Made by a program: the position numbers and the translations under genes. From NCBI GenBank assembly GCA_025060325.1, contig JANXBW010000020.1:27926-91925 (forward strand): a stretch of 64,000 nt of DNA, in the 5' to 3' direction. The notes under the pieces are model-generated. The model was not told the DNA's origin and did no database searches. It saw only the letters and a list, made by a program, of their open reading frames with translations. Each line of letters opens with the position of its first letter. Within the stretch, counting starts at the first letter, position 1. Of this stretch, positions 48,786 to 58,819 are shown in pieces. This stretch comes from Thermoguttaceae bacterium (GTDB taxonomy: Bacteria; Planctomycetota; Planctomycetia; Pirellulales; Thermoguttaceae).

Positions 48786-50114
48786 TTACGGCGTGGGTTT
48801 CGCTTCAGGTGAGGTCGGCGGTGTAGTGGTATCAGAGCCAGAGCTTGATGCGTCGGGCTGATGACGAATCGGATCGGCTAGCGACTCCTCCCGTAAGCAC
48901 TGAACTAACCCCCAAGGTGTGGCCAAATAAATTCGGTCGGTTTGGTCGTTCATCATTCGGATTGGCAAGGGTGAGACGTCCACGCTCCCGACCCGCGCCC
49001 CCGTCGAGCGCAAAAGGATCTGCAACTGATCAAGCAAATCCACAGCATACACGCGATCGCGACTGGCGGCCACGAAACGTTTAAATCCACTAGCCACCCA
49101 TTTTTCGGTACCGTTGGCCGCCGACAGGCAGGACAGACGACCTAGGGCGCTTGTCACAAACACGTCGTCTCCCAGAGCTGCCACCGGCTCGTATATGGGT
49201 TCACCTACAGAGAAGCGCCAGATCGATTTGCCGTCTCGCTCGCGCACAGCGTAAACAAAGCCCCGACCCGAGACAACAAACAGTATGCCCACTTTCCTCC
49301 CGAGGGCAGGGTCGGGGCGAAGGTAGGTGGGCTGGGCCACAATGCCGCCGGCGGCATCCACGCGATAGATAAACGGAAATTCCTCAGCACGAATCCGATT
49401 AATGACACCCAAAAACAAAAAGCCGCGATCTGTGCCCCACGCCACCCGCTCTTCGCCCTTTTCTTCGTGAGTGAGTATCGGTTGGATAATGGCCGCCCCA
49501 AAGGAGTGGCTGACAAGGGGGACAACTCGCTGGGGGGTTGTTTTCAATGCCAAGGGAGAGCCCGCTTCCAACACCCGAATCGCACGAACAGTAACATCCT
49601 CCGCAGCGCGGGCCACGATTTGGTCAATCCGATAGGCAAACACCTTGCCATCAAGACACGGAACATAAACACGCTGGCTACTTAATGCCGGACCAGCGCC
49701 AGGAGCTCCTTCCGTGCGGACACTCCACAGCACCCTCCCATCATTCCTATCCAAGATGAACAAGGTCGAGCCATTAATGACTGCCACCCATTTCTTGTTG
49801 ACAGCGGCCCTCAAGGTGGGATGACGGGGATCCCCGATTCGGCGAGTCCATCGCGTCACCCCTGTTTCGGAATCAACGGCATGAACTGTGCCGGCATCCG
49901 TTTGGATGAGAAGCAGATCGCCATCAAGCACAAGCTCGGTGAGCCGATATCGCGAAGGATCAATCTGTACCTGGGTGAAAAAGGCGCGAACCAGGCCATG
50001 AGGCGCCAATTGCTCCCGAGCAAAAATCGGAGCCGGGGACTGGCCGTGGGTGAGCCCCCCTTGACCTAACACAATTCCGGCAGACACCGCCACGACAATC
50101 AGCTGCCGTGTCAT
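48786..50114 (-). CDS. Secreted PQQ-type beta-propeller protein
   Basis: About 442 residues from ATG at 50114 (AAGGAG about 9 bases upstream; a longer frame to 50135 adds seven). Seen: signal peptide (about 1-25, LGQGGLTHGQ), then repeated beta-propeller blades of the PQQ/BamB type: DAGTVHAVDSETGVTRW, RNDGRVLWSVR, ERDGKSIWRFS, SAANGTEKWVASG. The C-terminal 30 residues are disordered (Pro/Thr/Ser). Such propellers serve as scaffolds in outer-membrane assembly or as PQQ enzymes; no catalytic or PQQ-binding set is identifiable, so scaffold is likelier. It converges on the CRISPR-like remnant. Confidence 0.83.
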   Translation of the reverse strand: MTRQLIVVAVSAGIVLGQGGLTHGQSPAPIFAREQLAPHGLVRAFFTQVQIDPSRYRLTELVLDGDLLLIQTDAGTVHAVDSETGVTRWTRRIGDPRHPTLRAAVNKKWVAVINGSTLFILDRNDGRVLWSVRTEGAPGAGPALSSQRVYVPCLDGKVFAYRIDQIVARAAEDVTVRAIRVLEAGSPLALKTTPQRVVPLVSHSFGAAIIQPILTHEEKGEERVAWGTDRGFLFLGVINRIRAEEFPFIYRVDAAGGIVAQPTYLRPDPALGRKVGILFVVSGRGFVYAVRERDGKSIWRFSVGEPIYEPVAALGDDVFVTSALGRLSCLSAANGTEKWVASGFKRFVAASRDRVYAVDLLDQLQILLRSTGARVGSVDVSPLPIRMMNDQTDRIYLATPWGLVQCLREESLADPIRHQPDASSSGSDTTTPPTSPEAKPTP

Positions 50115-51087
50115 TCTCAAACTCCTTGCGGGCACAAAAAAGCCACCGAGACGCCGTTACGCAAGCGACCGAGATTCTAGAACCTACCCCTTAGCCCGAC
50201 GGCTGGGCAAACTCTTTGTTCGCCTAACCATGCTTAACAAAGGGACTTACTAAAAAAGCGGCTCTTATCGAGCGGTGCAGGTAGAAAGCCCGGCACCCAA
50301 GACTTTCTAAGGTTACTTGTCATCTATTAGTCATCTGACGGCAAATTCGAACTCGGGCCGCACGGAGGCCTACCCCCATCTTAATTCCCTACCTCATACA
50401 TTTCATGCGGTTTCTCTTGAGGCACGGCCAGCCCGGGCCCTCCGGGGGGAAAGGCCTCTTGCAATCCACGAAGGCCAAACCTGATTCGCGACCCCTATAT
50501 GGCACCGGCAGGTGAACCAAGCGGTGTTAATCCCAACACTCTGTTCTCCAAAAGATGTAGCCCTCCCCCCAATCTCGTCGGACGCAGTCGCCTGAAATCG
50601 CGTCCGCTTCCAAGACTACTCCTTCTCCTAGAAACGCTGAGGATATGGGCGGCCGGCTGGGAGTGACCTATCTGCGGTACAATTTGGCCTTAAGAGAGGC
50701 CCACGCCTCACCCCGACACGGGGCAAACCGGACCCCTCTGCATGGGCAAGAAGGCCTCAAACGGTTGGACGGAGATCCGGGAGCCGTAAGGGCATCAACC
50801 TTGCGCGGGGCGGAGACGCGAAGACGATGATAGAGGAACCATCCCACCTCCCGGGGCGTGGGGCCTGCAGGTGGAACAGCCTCGGAAATAAACCAGCGAA
50901 AAAGTTGCGTTTGGGGCTCGGGGGTTTCCCGTCGATTGCCGGGTAATTGACCGAGCCCGGCAACCGCCCGTCCCTAAGGCGGAAAGGGCAATCTCTCAGA
51001 CGAACCAGATGCCGGTCGCGCTTACTGTTGCGGCCAGTGGCTGCCGTAACGATTGCCGGATGTGATCGGTTTGCCTTCCTTTCGACC
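50115..51087. other. Intergenic region without a supported gene
   Basis: Almost 1 kb between divergent genes. The frame of the next gene is open back to 50947 but lacks a start with a ribosome-binding site. No RNA gene recognised. Confidence 0.35.
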
Positions 51088-54000
51088 ATGAAGAATCCTG
51101 ATGTGAAGCCTCTAACCCTGGACCAAGCATTGCGAGAGACCGTGGGGTATCTAAACTTTTCCTCCGGTCAGCGTAATCCGCGGTTTTTCGCAGCGGTGAA
51201 CCGCCTCTTTTTAGAAGCAGCCGGGATTGACCCGCAACTTGCCGAGGAGTTGCCCCGCCTCGAGTTCCCTCCTGACACCTCGGTTCATTTCCAGCAACTT
51301 CTCCGGGAGGCTCCGGCCCGAGTGCGGCAGGCGGATCCCACGTTTCGGGACACGCGACAGGCGGAAAACGTCGTTCGGCTCGCCCTGGATGTGGTGATCC
51401 CCGCCTACCGCGAGTTCCACCGCGACCTTTTGGGATTCCACGAGCCGGCGTTCTTTTATCAGCCGTTTTTTGTGGCCCGGGTGTTGGAGGCCATCCTTCG
51501 GGCGGGCGAGCCCTGGGGGGAAGAGGATCGGATCATCAAGGAGGCTCTGCGCCTTGTCAACGACTACGTGGGTTATCGGCCCGTCCCGGTCCTTCAGACC
51601 AGACGGTACGAGCCTTACGAACACGAGAAGATCTGCCCGATACCGCTCTACCTTCGCGGAGCCGGGGTGGCCTACAGCCCGTACGCTCCCCTGGTCGCGC
51701 AGGCTTTGCGGATACTTCGCGATGTCCCGCACTGGATTGCTCGCCAGGCCGATTTCGACTTTGATCAACTCGAAGAATTGGCTGTTGATCCGCGGGCTTT
51801 AGACTTTCAGCATCCTGTGCAGCACCGGCCCAATTACATCTACGGCACGTGGGATTTGCATCGGTTCGACAAGTCCGGTCGGTATTGTCGCTACGTGGCC
51901 CAGCAAGCAATTCTCGATTTTCTTACCGTGTGGATCAACGAGCAGCTCGAACACGGGGGCCGCGGCGAGGACATCGTTTTTCAAGCGGCAGCGGTGTTTT
52001 CCGGCACCATCCTCATGGCCATGGGGGTTACAGGCGGCAGTCCCGCGGCCATACCATCCACAGAAAACTTGGGACGATTAGTAGTGAAGATTGCCGCCTA
52101 TCGGGAGCAGTTCTACGAATGGTTGCGGGCACGAGCACCACATTCCATTCGCACAGCTTTGGAGGACCAGTTTAATAAGTATCGTTCCCACTTCGCCGAA
52201 GTTCGCCGATCGCTTAATCGACGGCTTAACGATTACCGCGCCCAGCAGGCTCATCGCGGACGGTTCCTCCAGCTGATGGCTGAGCTTGGCCAACAAGAGG
52301 TTGTCGATCGTCAACTCGATCGCATTTACGGAGCCACCGGTCGCATCACAACTCGCATCTACGCCGCCATTCATGCTTGTCAAGCGCTTGTGGAAAAAGG
52401 AGACCTCGAAAAGGCGGCCGCCCAGCTGCCGGAGATTTTCGCCCTCATTCTCCGCGGAATCGATTGCGGAGGACTGGTTGATCCCTGGAATGCCTTAGGA
52501 TTTGGGGGGCTTTTTCCTCTGGCCCCTTCGCCGGAGGATAGCATCCCGGACGAGAGGATCGGCCAGCTTGTCATGCTGGTAGAACGGCTTTTCGATCTCC
52601 ATGCGGAGTTGATGAAAGCGGCGGCAGCGGTAGGCAAGACAAGTTTGGTGGAGGCCGTCAACAACCGTCTTCGTCAACTGGCCGAGTGGTGGGATCAGTT
52701 TGCCACAACGAAGGTGAGCGAAATAATCAGCTTTTCCGGCCGATTAGCGCAGCAATCGGCCGAGGCCGTGGCCCACGCCATTGCTGCTTGGTATCAAGCG
52801 GGGGCCGCCTCCGGAGATATTGCTTTCTGGCGGCAGCATGTGGGGCGGTTTCCTTCGGTGAAAGCCTTCTTCTCGGCCGCGGAAACGCTTCTTGACCACG
52901 GCGATTTGGTCAGTGCCCTTGCACTTTTGATCCAATGGGCCAGTTTGGGGGAAGAGGTTGGCATTCGCGAGGGAAGCCACCATCTGCCAGCCGTGGCCGC
53001 CCGATGGATCCACATGCTTTGGGAAAATTCATCCGCCGGCAAACCCCGGTCTAAGGATTCGCCGCAGCGCTTTCCGCAACCCCAAACGCCACAGGAAAAA
53101 TGGCAGTGGACGAGGCGATTCTTTGATTATTTGGAGGCCAACGGAACACAGTGGTGGCAAGTGCCGAGCTTCCGGCTGGCGGAGGATATCCCGCAGCTGG
53201 CATCTGGCGATCAGGGCGCAAACGATTTAGAAGGCGGGCTGGCACCCGAAAGTGAAGATGTGTCCAGTAGTCTTTTTGCGGCGGCTTATGAGGGAGTGAT
53301 CTTTCGCGAATCCGCTTTGGACGGGATTGATTCCGACCTGATCGAGCGAGGGTTCCAGCGACTCCAATCCGCCCTGGCAGAAGAATTGAAGCGCTTGTCC
53401 GACCATGCCTTCTTTTTGGCAGCCCTCGGCGGCATGTGGCAGTACACAGCCATGCGAGTATTGGCCCATCCGGAACTGGATACGGCCGAGACACTCGAGC
53501 GGTGGGCTCAAAGTGCCGCCACATTGTCCAAGGGCTTAGAGAGGCTCGCCGTCCAGGTCCTGCGTTATCCCGTCCTGCCAGACTCGCCCTCAGCGGAGGA
53601 CATGAGCGAATGTGGCATGCGGCTGCAGATGAAGGACGCGCTTCTTGCCCGAATTTTGGAAGCGTGGATTAAGTTGGAAGAAGCGCGATGGATGCTCGCT
53701 GTTATTTTGCCGGGGGATGGATGGCGTTTGTTCGATCCTTCGGAAGAGCACCTGGTCGCGCTGGGCCAATTGTTCCGAGCTGTTCTCTGTGAAGGCCCGC
53801 GGGAGGTGCGGAAGGCCTGGCGACTTTTCCGAGCGAAACTAGGCAGTTTTTCCACTTGCTTTGTGCCTATCGAAAAAGGTGGTAAGCCACGGCAGTTTGT
53901 GGCCGCACGGGTGGCTCTCCAACTTTTGAGCAAATTGCTGGCGGTGCTTCCCCGACGTGGTTATTTGCGATATAGCCTCCAGCTTCTCCAAGAGCTGCTC

Positions 54001-55104
54001 ACGGCCGAGCGATCACGGGAGTCCTCCGGCGCCGAGGCTAGCCAATTGGCCCTCCTTTTCTTCGCGGCAGCCGAATCGTTGACGCGAGCCGTTGTTACCT
54101 CGGCACAAGCTTGGGATGTTGACGATGACACACGCCGCCAGAGGTCAATCGAGCTAATCAACACATTACTTAAAAGCATCGATATTTTATGGAGGAGGTA
54201 CAACAGTCGCATTGTTCTCTCCCCCATCGAACGATTGTCCTTGCACTGGGAGGCGGTCGAAGAGCTTTACGATTTCATTCGTCGCTTTGGCCGAGATTTG
54301 TTTACGCAAACGTTTCTTAATTACGGGAACTTACTGACCATCACGAGGATGGGCGCGGCCAATTACATTAAGCAGGCTATCGAACACGCCGGCAGCGCAC
54401 CTTTGCCGGAACTTTTCGAAAAGATCCGCGACGGGATAATTCCGCTTCCACAGGCGGCCACAGTCCTAGGAGCCATTGTGGAGCCGATCATTTCCCACTA
54501 CACCCACTACATCGACTACAACGCATCGACCGTTGAAAGCGACCGTGGAGACAATCTGCACATACTCCTGCGACACCTTCAAGTTGTGGCTCTTGTGGAC
54601 CGAGTGACCTGGACCTACGAGCCGTACCTTTGCGTTTACCGAACGCTTCTCAAACTTGACCAGCCGGCGCTTGCTGAGCACGTAGCCCATTTATTCGAGC
54701 AAAAGGTCCGACCGGAACTCGACACAGTAAGTTTCTGGCTGCAGGAGGTCGAAAAACTGACCGGGGTGCAGCTAGCTACTGTGCGCCGCGTTGTTGACCA
54801 AGCGATTGACTATCCGGTGCGAGTTGAGCGAATGCGAGACTGTACGCGGCGATTAGCATGTGCGGAGTCGCCCGAAGAAGCATCGGCCGCCGCTTCGGCG
54901 TTAGAGGAGCTTGCTGAAGAGCTGCTCCGAAAGCCGCGAGAGACAGGCTTTCAAGAGCCGGATTGGCTCGATGTGATCCGGCAAGAGTTTCAGCGTCAGG
55001 AAAAGGTAATCCGCCTTCTGGAAAGCAACCTTTACGAGACGCCGGCCATTGAGCATGTGCCACTTGAGTTTACCGAATGTCTTCGTCAGTGCCAGTTGCG
55101 ATAA
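51088..55104 (+). CDS. Very large protein of unknown function
   Basis: About 1338 residues from ATG at 51088; the frame is open to 50947. No ribosome-binding site is obvious before 51088, but the resulting N-terminus MKNPDVKPLTLDQALRETVG looks natural. I recognise no domain or motif. The sequence is largely alpha-helical with many Arg, Glu, Leu and Trp, contains no signal peptide or membrane segment, and appears cytoplasmic. One region (about 180-300: RGAGVAYSPYAPLVAQALRI, DRIYGATGRITTRIYAAIHA) is rich in Tyr and aromatic residues. The rest resembles helical-repeat scaffolds. It stands between long gaps. Possible roles, such as assembly platform, are guesswork. Confidence 0.85.
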   Translation: MKNPDVKPLTLDQALRETVGYLNFSSGQRNPRFFAAVNRLFLEAAGIDPQLAEELPRLEFPPDTSVHFQQLLREAPARVRQADPTFRDTRQAENVVRLALDVVIPAYREFHRDLLGFHEPAFFYQPFFVARVLEAILRAGEPWGEEDRIIKEALRLVNDYVGYRPVPVLQTRRYEPYEHEKICPIPLYLRGAGVAYSPYAPLVAQALRILRDVPHWIARQADFDFDQLEELAVDPRALDFQHPVQHRPNYIYGTWDLHRFDKSGRYCRYVAQQAILDFLTVWINEQLEHGGRGEDIVFQAAAVFSGTILMAMGVTGGSPAAIPSTENLGRLVVKIAAYREQFYEWLRARAPHSIRTALEDQFNKYRSHFAEVRRSLNRRLNDYRAQQAHRGRFLQLMAELGQQEVVDRQLDRIYGATGRITTRIYAAIHACQALVEKGDLEKAAAQLPEIFALILRGIDCGGLVDPWNALGFGGLFPLAPSPEDSIPDERIGQLVMLVERLFDLHAELMKAAAAVGKTSLVEAVNNRLRQLAEWWDQFATTKVSEIISFSGRLAQQSAEAVAHAIAAWYQAGAASGDIAFWRQHVGRFPSVKAFFSAAETLLDHGDLVSALALLIQWASLGEEVGIREGSHHLPAVAARWIHMLWENSSAGKPRSKDSPQRFPQPQTPQEKWQWTRRFFDYLEANGTQWWQVPSFRLAEDIPQLASGDQGANDLEGGLAPESEDVSSSLFAAAYEGVIFRESALDGIDSDLIERGFQRLQSALAEELKRLSDHAFFLAALGGMWQYTAMRVLAHPELDTAETLERWAQSAATLSKGLERLAVQVLRYPVLPDSPSAEDMSECGMRLQMKDALLARILEAWIKLEEARWMLAVILPGDGWRLFDPSEEHLVALGQLFRAVLCEGPREVRKAWRLFRAKLGSFSTCFVPIEKGGKPRQFVAARVALQLLSKLLAVLPRRGYLRYSLQLLQELLTAERSRESSGAEASQLALLFFAAAESLTRAVVTSAQAWDVDDDTRRQRSIELINTLLKSIDILWRRYNSRIVLSPIERLSLHWEAVEELYDFIRRFGRDLFTQTFLNYGNLLTITRMGAANYIKQAIEHAGSAPLPELFEKIRDGIIPLPQAATVLGAIVEPIISHYTHYIDYNASTVESDRGDNLHILLRHLQVVALVDRVTWTYEPYLCVYRTLLKLDQPALAEHVAHLFEQKVRPELDTVSFWLQEVEKLTGVQLATVRRVVDQAIDYPVRVERMRDCTRRLACAESPEEASAAASALEELAEELLRKPRETGFQEPDWLDVIRQEFQRQEKVIRLLESNLYETPAIEHVPLEFTECLRQCQLR

Positions 55105-55796
55105 CATTTCGTAAGAGTCCGCCACACTGATCAATGCCCTAAGGCTCTCCCACCTCCAGTCCCGTATTGGTCAGCTTTCCCGATATCCCAGAAGAGGCCC
55201 TAAGACCCCCGCCGACGCGTCCCGGTCCAGCCACTGAGCGACATACACTTCGGCTTGGAAATATCCGGGTAGCCCTGCCGCTGGCATTTTAGGAGCTTCC
55301 CGCGCCTACCTCCTCGGATGGGATCACAAAGGCATTCACGGAGCGGGGACTGGCCACGGAGAGGCCTAGTTAAGTTCGGCTTGACCCACCCTGTGCCACC
55401 AGGTGACGCCACTTGCCGCGGGCGAGTTTTCTGTCATCACCTTTTCGCCGCTAGTCCAAGAAAATCCCGCTTGTCGGATGGTCCAAATGCTTTTCTGGGA
55501 TGTCTTAGCCGCCCAGTTTGGCGGCTGGTTAACACTTGCCAACTGAGCGTGCCCAAAAACCGCCGTTGAGGATCCCCGACTACGCTTGCTACGATCCCAA
55601 GCGACTAGCCGAGAGTTCTCCGGTGGCATTCAAGCGAAAGCCCATCAGGGGAAGCCTCCGAGAAAAGCACATGCATTGCGACTCAAACGATGGCTCTACC
55701 CAATTAATGGGGGATTCCGAGTACCCCAGCTCGAGCTTGGACCGGCTGGTCAGCGTCGCACTTGTCCTTTGCCAGTGATCAGACAGGGTGGACCTG
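55105..55796. other. Intergenic region without a supported gene
   Basis: About 690 bases; short frames on both strands show no support and no RNA gene was recognised. Confidence 0.35.
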
Positions 55797-56933
55797 ATGA
55801 CTGAGCGATCCTCGAAATCTGCCGGGGTTGGTTTCTTCGCGGGACTTCTTGTGGTAATTCCCGTTTCTCTCTGGGTGGGGATGCATATTCCTCAGGCGGT
55901 TGTCGGGTTGGCGGGCAGGGTCGACACCGTGCTCACCAACTGGGGTATCCTTGATGCGCCAGAGGTCCGCTCCTGGAAGCTCGCGGAATCAACTCAGCTG
56001 GGAGCTTCTACCGGGTGGGAGAATCCGCCCTGGAAGACCGCAGTTTCTCCAACCAGGGGGATTCCGGCTGACCAAACACTTGGGAGGCCAACTCAAAGCT
56101 CTGAGACGCCCATTGTCTCCCATCCACAAATAGACCCCAGTTCCCGAGCAGAGGCCGGGAAGCAGGCGGAGCCAGGTCTTTTCGGCTGGGCAGGCACACT
56201 CCTGCGACAAGCAACAGCTTCGGCAACTGCCATTTCGCAGAGCTCGCAAGAACATAGTGCCGCAGGACTTCCGTCGGGAGACCGGTCCTCTCCCGGAGAA
56301 GGGGGAGCAATCCGGCCTGCCGCGTGGATTTCGGAACGCGGGCAAGCTCAAGGTCGCCTCGTGGGCGTTGTGCCGGCCCATGGGGCCGGTACGGTAGCTT
56401 CTTCCCCGGATGCTTTTTCGGCTGTGGGCTGGGAGGGGCATTGGTCAGGCCCGCGGAGCGAGTCAGCCCAGGGCGACGCAGGCCAAGGCGTCGTACCGGC
56501 GAGCTGGCGAGCTGAGACACCGCCTCGGGGAGCGGCCGAGACACGCGGCGGCGCCACGCTCCAAGGCGGAGAGAACAGTGGTGTCAAGTCCGCGGAGCAA
56601 TCGGCGGCCGAGAGCGCCGCCACCCGATCTCCTGAATCCTTCGCCGGGGGGTTCTCACCTGCGGATCCGCGGGTCCAGAAATTGGAAAGCCGACTCCGAG
56701 CTCTGGGCTGCACCCGATATATTCTCGAACAATTCGACGGCTCAACGACGATGTTTCACTTTGTAGCTGAACTTCCTGAGGCTTCGGGGCAACCGCAGGT
56801 TTTTGAGGCAATAGGGGCGGATCCTTTCCGCGTGATTGAGGAAGTTATTGCCAAAATCGAGGCCTCCCAATCGGTCCCTCCCCAAAGCCAATTAGGCTCT
56901 CGCCCGCCGGGTGATGAACAACTAAGTCGGTAA
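55797..56933 (+). CDS. Membrane-anchored protein with disordered linker and small C-terminal domain
   Basis: About 378 residues from ATG at 55797 (GTG at 55788 is an alternative; GGGTGG lies just upstream). Seen: one N-terminal hydrophobic segment (about 12-36), a disordered linker of some 250 residues rich in Ser, Gly, Ala and Gln, and a compact C-terminal domain (about 290-360; PRVQKLESRLRALGCTRYIL, FRVIEEVIAKIEAS) of alpha/beta appearance. The linker suggests a tether that lets the domain reach across the periplasm. No family recognised. Confidence 0.72.
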   Translation: MTERSSKSAGVGFFAGLLVVIPVSLWVGMHIPQAVVGLAGRVDTVLTNWGILDAPEVRSWKLAESTQLGASTGWENPPWKTAVSPTRGIPADQTLGRPTQSSETPIVSHPQIDPSSRAEAGKQAEPGLFGWAGTLLRQATASATAISQSSQEHSAAGLPSGDRSSPGEGGAIRPAAWISERGQAQGRLVGVVPAHGAGTVASSPDAFSAVGWEGHWSGPRSESAQGDAGQGVVPASWRAETPPRGAAETRGGATLQGGENSGVKSAEQSAAESAATRSPESFAGGFSPADPRVQKLESRLRALGCTRYILEQFDGSTTMFHFVAELPEASGQPQVFEAIGADPFRVIEEVIAKIEASQSVPPQSQLGSRPPGDEQLSR

Positions 56934-57538
56934 GCATCCCCCTTTTTAGCAAGGCATGGCCCGTCGATCTGAACTGGCGCTCGAATTGGCGGGTTAATTT
57001 TGCCTTGGGCCTATTGGCTTCGTCCCACCCCACCCCTCAGGACCAATTGCCGGGAAACGCCCCGCGCGGCGTAGCAAGTTCCGCGACCATCGGGGGCCTG
57101 GCTGGACTGGTTTTCGGCCCGCTTTAGCCCATCACGATATTCACTTCAATGGTAATTCGGGCGCCCAAGGGACCGGCTTACCTAACTTGAGGGTGGGATT
57201 TGGTATTTCGATACCCCAAGACTTTGGCCCCCAACTCCGGGCTTGCCTTGCTAGGTCGGGTCATTAGAATTTGCCCGTCCAAAAACCACGCGGAAGGTCT
57301 TGCCCATAACGAGGGCTTAGGAGTACTTTTGGGCCAAGCCGGGCTATCATTTGGGTTAGGCCGGGTTCCGCCCTTTCGCGTGCTCGGCTGAATCGATCTC
57401 CAGGAACGCACGTCGGAGGGTGGTTCGGCACGGCGGATAAGCTCAGCGGACCCTCGAGGGGCCGCCAACTAGGGAGAAAAGATCGGGGAACTGGAGGGGT
57501 ATCACGGGCTGATCCGAGTGGGCAGGTTTTAGCGCTTG
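56934..57538. other. Intergenic region upstream of scpB
   Basis: About 600 bases without a supported gene or RNA. Confidence 0.35.
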
Positions 57539-58150
57539 ATGACGCGGGCGATGGGTGGTGAATTGAATTCGGACGATTTACTCCCGGAAGATGTCGATCG
57601 AGCAGAGGAGTTTGTGCTCTGCGATAATTCTTCCACCGCAGTGGTGGAAGCAATTTTGTTTGCCGCTAAAGAACCGCTCCCGGCCCGGCGGATTGCCGAG
57701 TTGGCTGGGCTGGCCGACGCCACTCAAGCGCGAACCTTGATCCGCTCGTTAAACACCCAGTACGATAACTCCGGATCCGCGCTAAAGGTTTACGAGGTTG
57801 CCGGAGGCTTCCAACTGTTGACTCGCCCGGAGGTGGCGCCTTATGTTCGGGCCATGCTCGGGGAAATGGCCGAGCCCAATTTAGGGCTTTCGCCGGCCGT
57901 TTTAGAGACGTTAACAATCGTCGCGTATAAACAGCCGGTTCTGCGGGCAGAGATTGAAGCTATTCGCGGCGCCCATTCCGGCGAGGCCCTTCGCCAGCTA
58001 GAAGAAGAGGACCTGATACGGGTTGTGGGCCGCGCCGAAGATTTGGGTCGCCCGTTTCTTTACGGCACCACGCGGCGTTTTCTCGAAGTTTTTGGTCTAC
58101 GAGATATAAGCGATCTTCCGCCTTTGTCAGACGTAGACAAAAGCGGTTAA
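57539..58150 (+). CDS. scpB: Segregation and condensation protein B
   Basis: About 203 residues from ATG at 57539 (a TTG immediately upstream and an ATG at 57551 are alternatives). ScpB dimers with ScpA and SMC form the bacterial condensin that organises and segregates the chromosome. Seen: the two winged-helix parts of ScpB with conserved VVEAILFAAKEPLPARRIAE, LTRPEVAPYV, SPAVLETLTIVAYKQPVLRA, IEAIRGAHSGEALRQLEEEDLI and GRPFLYGTTRRFLEVFGL near the end. About 20 acidic residues precede the first domain. scpA is not beside it, unlike in many bacteria. Confidence 0.95.
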   Translation: MTRAMGGELNSDDLLPEDVDRAEEFVLCDNSSTAVVEAILFAAKEPLPARRIAELAGLADATQARTLIRSLNTQYDNSGSALKVYEVAGGFQLLTRPEVAPYVRAMLGEMAEPNLGLSPAVLETLTIVAYKQPVLRAEIEAIRGAHSGEALRQLEEEDLIRVVGRAEDLGRPFLYGTTRRFLEVFGLRDISDLPPLSDVDKSG

Positions 58151-58423
58151 GACAAGTGAGGGGTGAGTGCGGATTTTCAGCGGCGCAGAAGTGAGATGGG
58201 GCTGGGACTTTCCATTGGTGTAAATCCACTGCTTGGATCGCCCCTCGAGCAATTTGATGCTTAGCAGTTTTTAGATTGATTACGTCTTGGGGTAAGTTGA
58301 CCAAAGGCACTCGGTGAGCAATACTTCGACTTGATGAGATCCGAGCCAGGACAGAGAGCAATCAATTCAGTCGAGGGTTCATGCAAGTAGTTGTCAGGTA
58401 GTAACCGGAGGGGAGTTTTGCCC

Positions 58424-58819
58424 GTGTCACACGCAAAAACGTTTGTCGTCGGTTCGCATTGCCATGAGTCGTCGGACGCACGTTCCACACAGCAGGAACT
58501 GATGGAGCTGCTGCGGGGGTGGGGCTGGTGGGAGGCTCCGGACGTCTTCGCGAAGGCTCGTCGTCGGAAGGAAGAGGAGGAGGAAGAGGAAGAAGACTAT
58601 CCTGACGAAGAGGAAGAAGACGAAGACTGGGAAGACGAGGAAGAAGACTGGGACGAAGAGGAAGACGAGGACTGGGAGGACGAAGACGAGGAAGAAGATT
58701 GGGACGAGGAGGACGAGGAAGACTGGGACGAAGAAGAGGATGAAGACTGGGAGGACGAGGACGAAGATTGGGAGGACGAAGAGGATTGGGAAGACGAGGA
58801 AGAAGAAGAGGATTGGTGA
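58424..58819 (+). CDS. Small protein with extremely acidic D/E/W tail
   Basis: 131 residues from GTG at 58424, chosen because GGAGGGGAG lies about 8 bases upstream. Seen: a normal-looking N-terminal 48 residues (SHAKTFVVGSHCHESS, LMELLRGWGWWEAPDVFAKA) ending in a basic RRRK, then about 80 residues composed almost only of Asp and Glu with Trp recurring in DWED/EDWDEE units; there are about ten Trp in the tail. The DNA is a run of GA-rich codons, so the opposite strand also looks open. No domain, signal peptide or membrane segment. The polyacidic tail could bind metal ions or basic proteins; nothing more can be said. Confidence 0.7.
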   Translation: MSHAKTFVVGSHCHESSDARSTQQELMELLRGWGWWEAPDVFAKARRRKEEEEEEEEDYPDEEEEDEDWEDEEEDWDEEEDEDWEDEDEEEDWDEEDEEDWDEEEDEDWEDEDEDWEDEEDWEDEEEEEDW

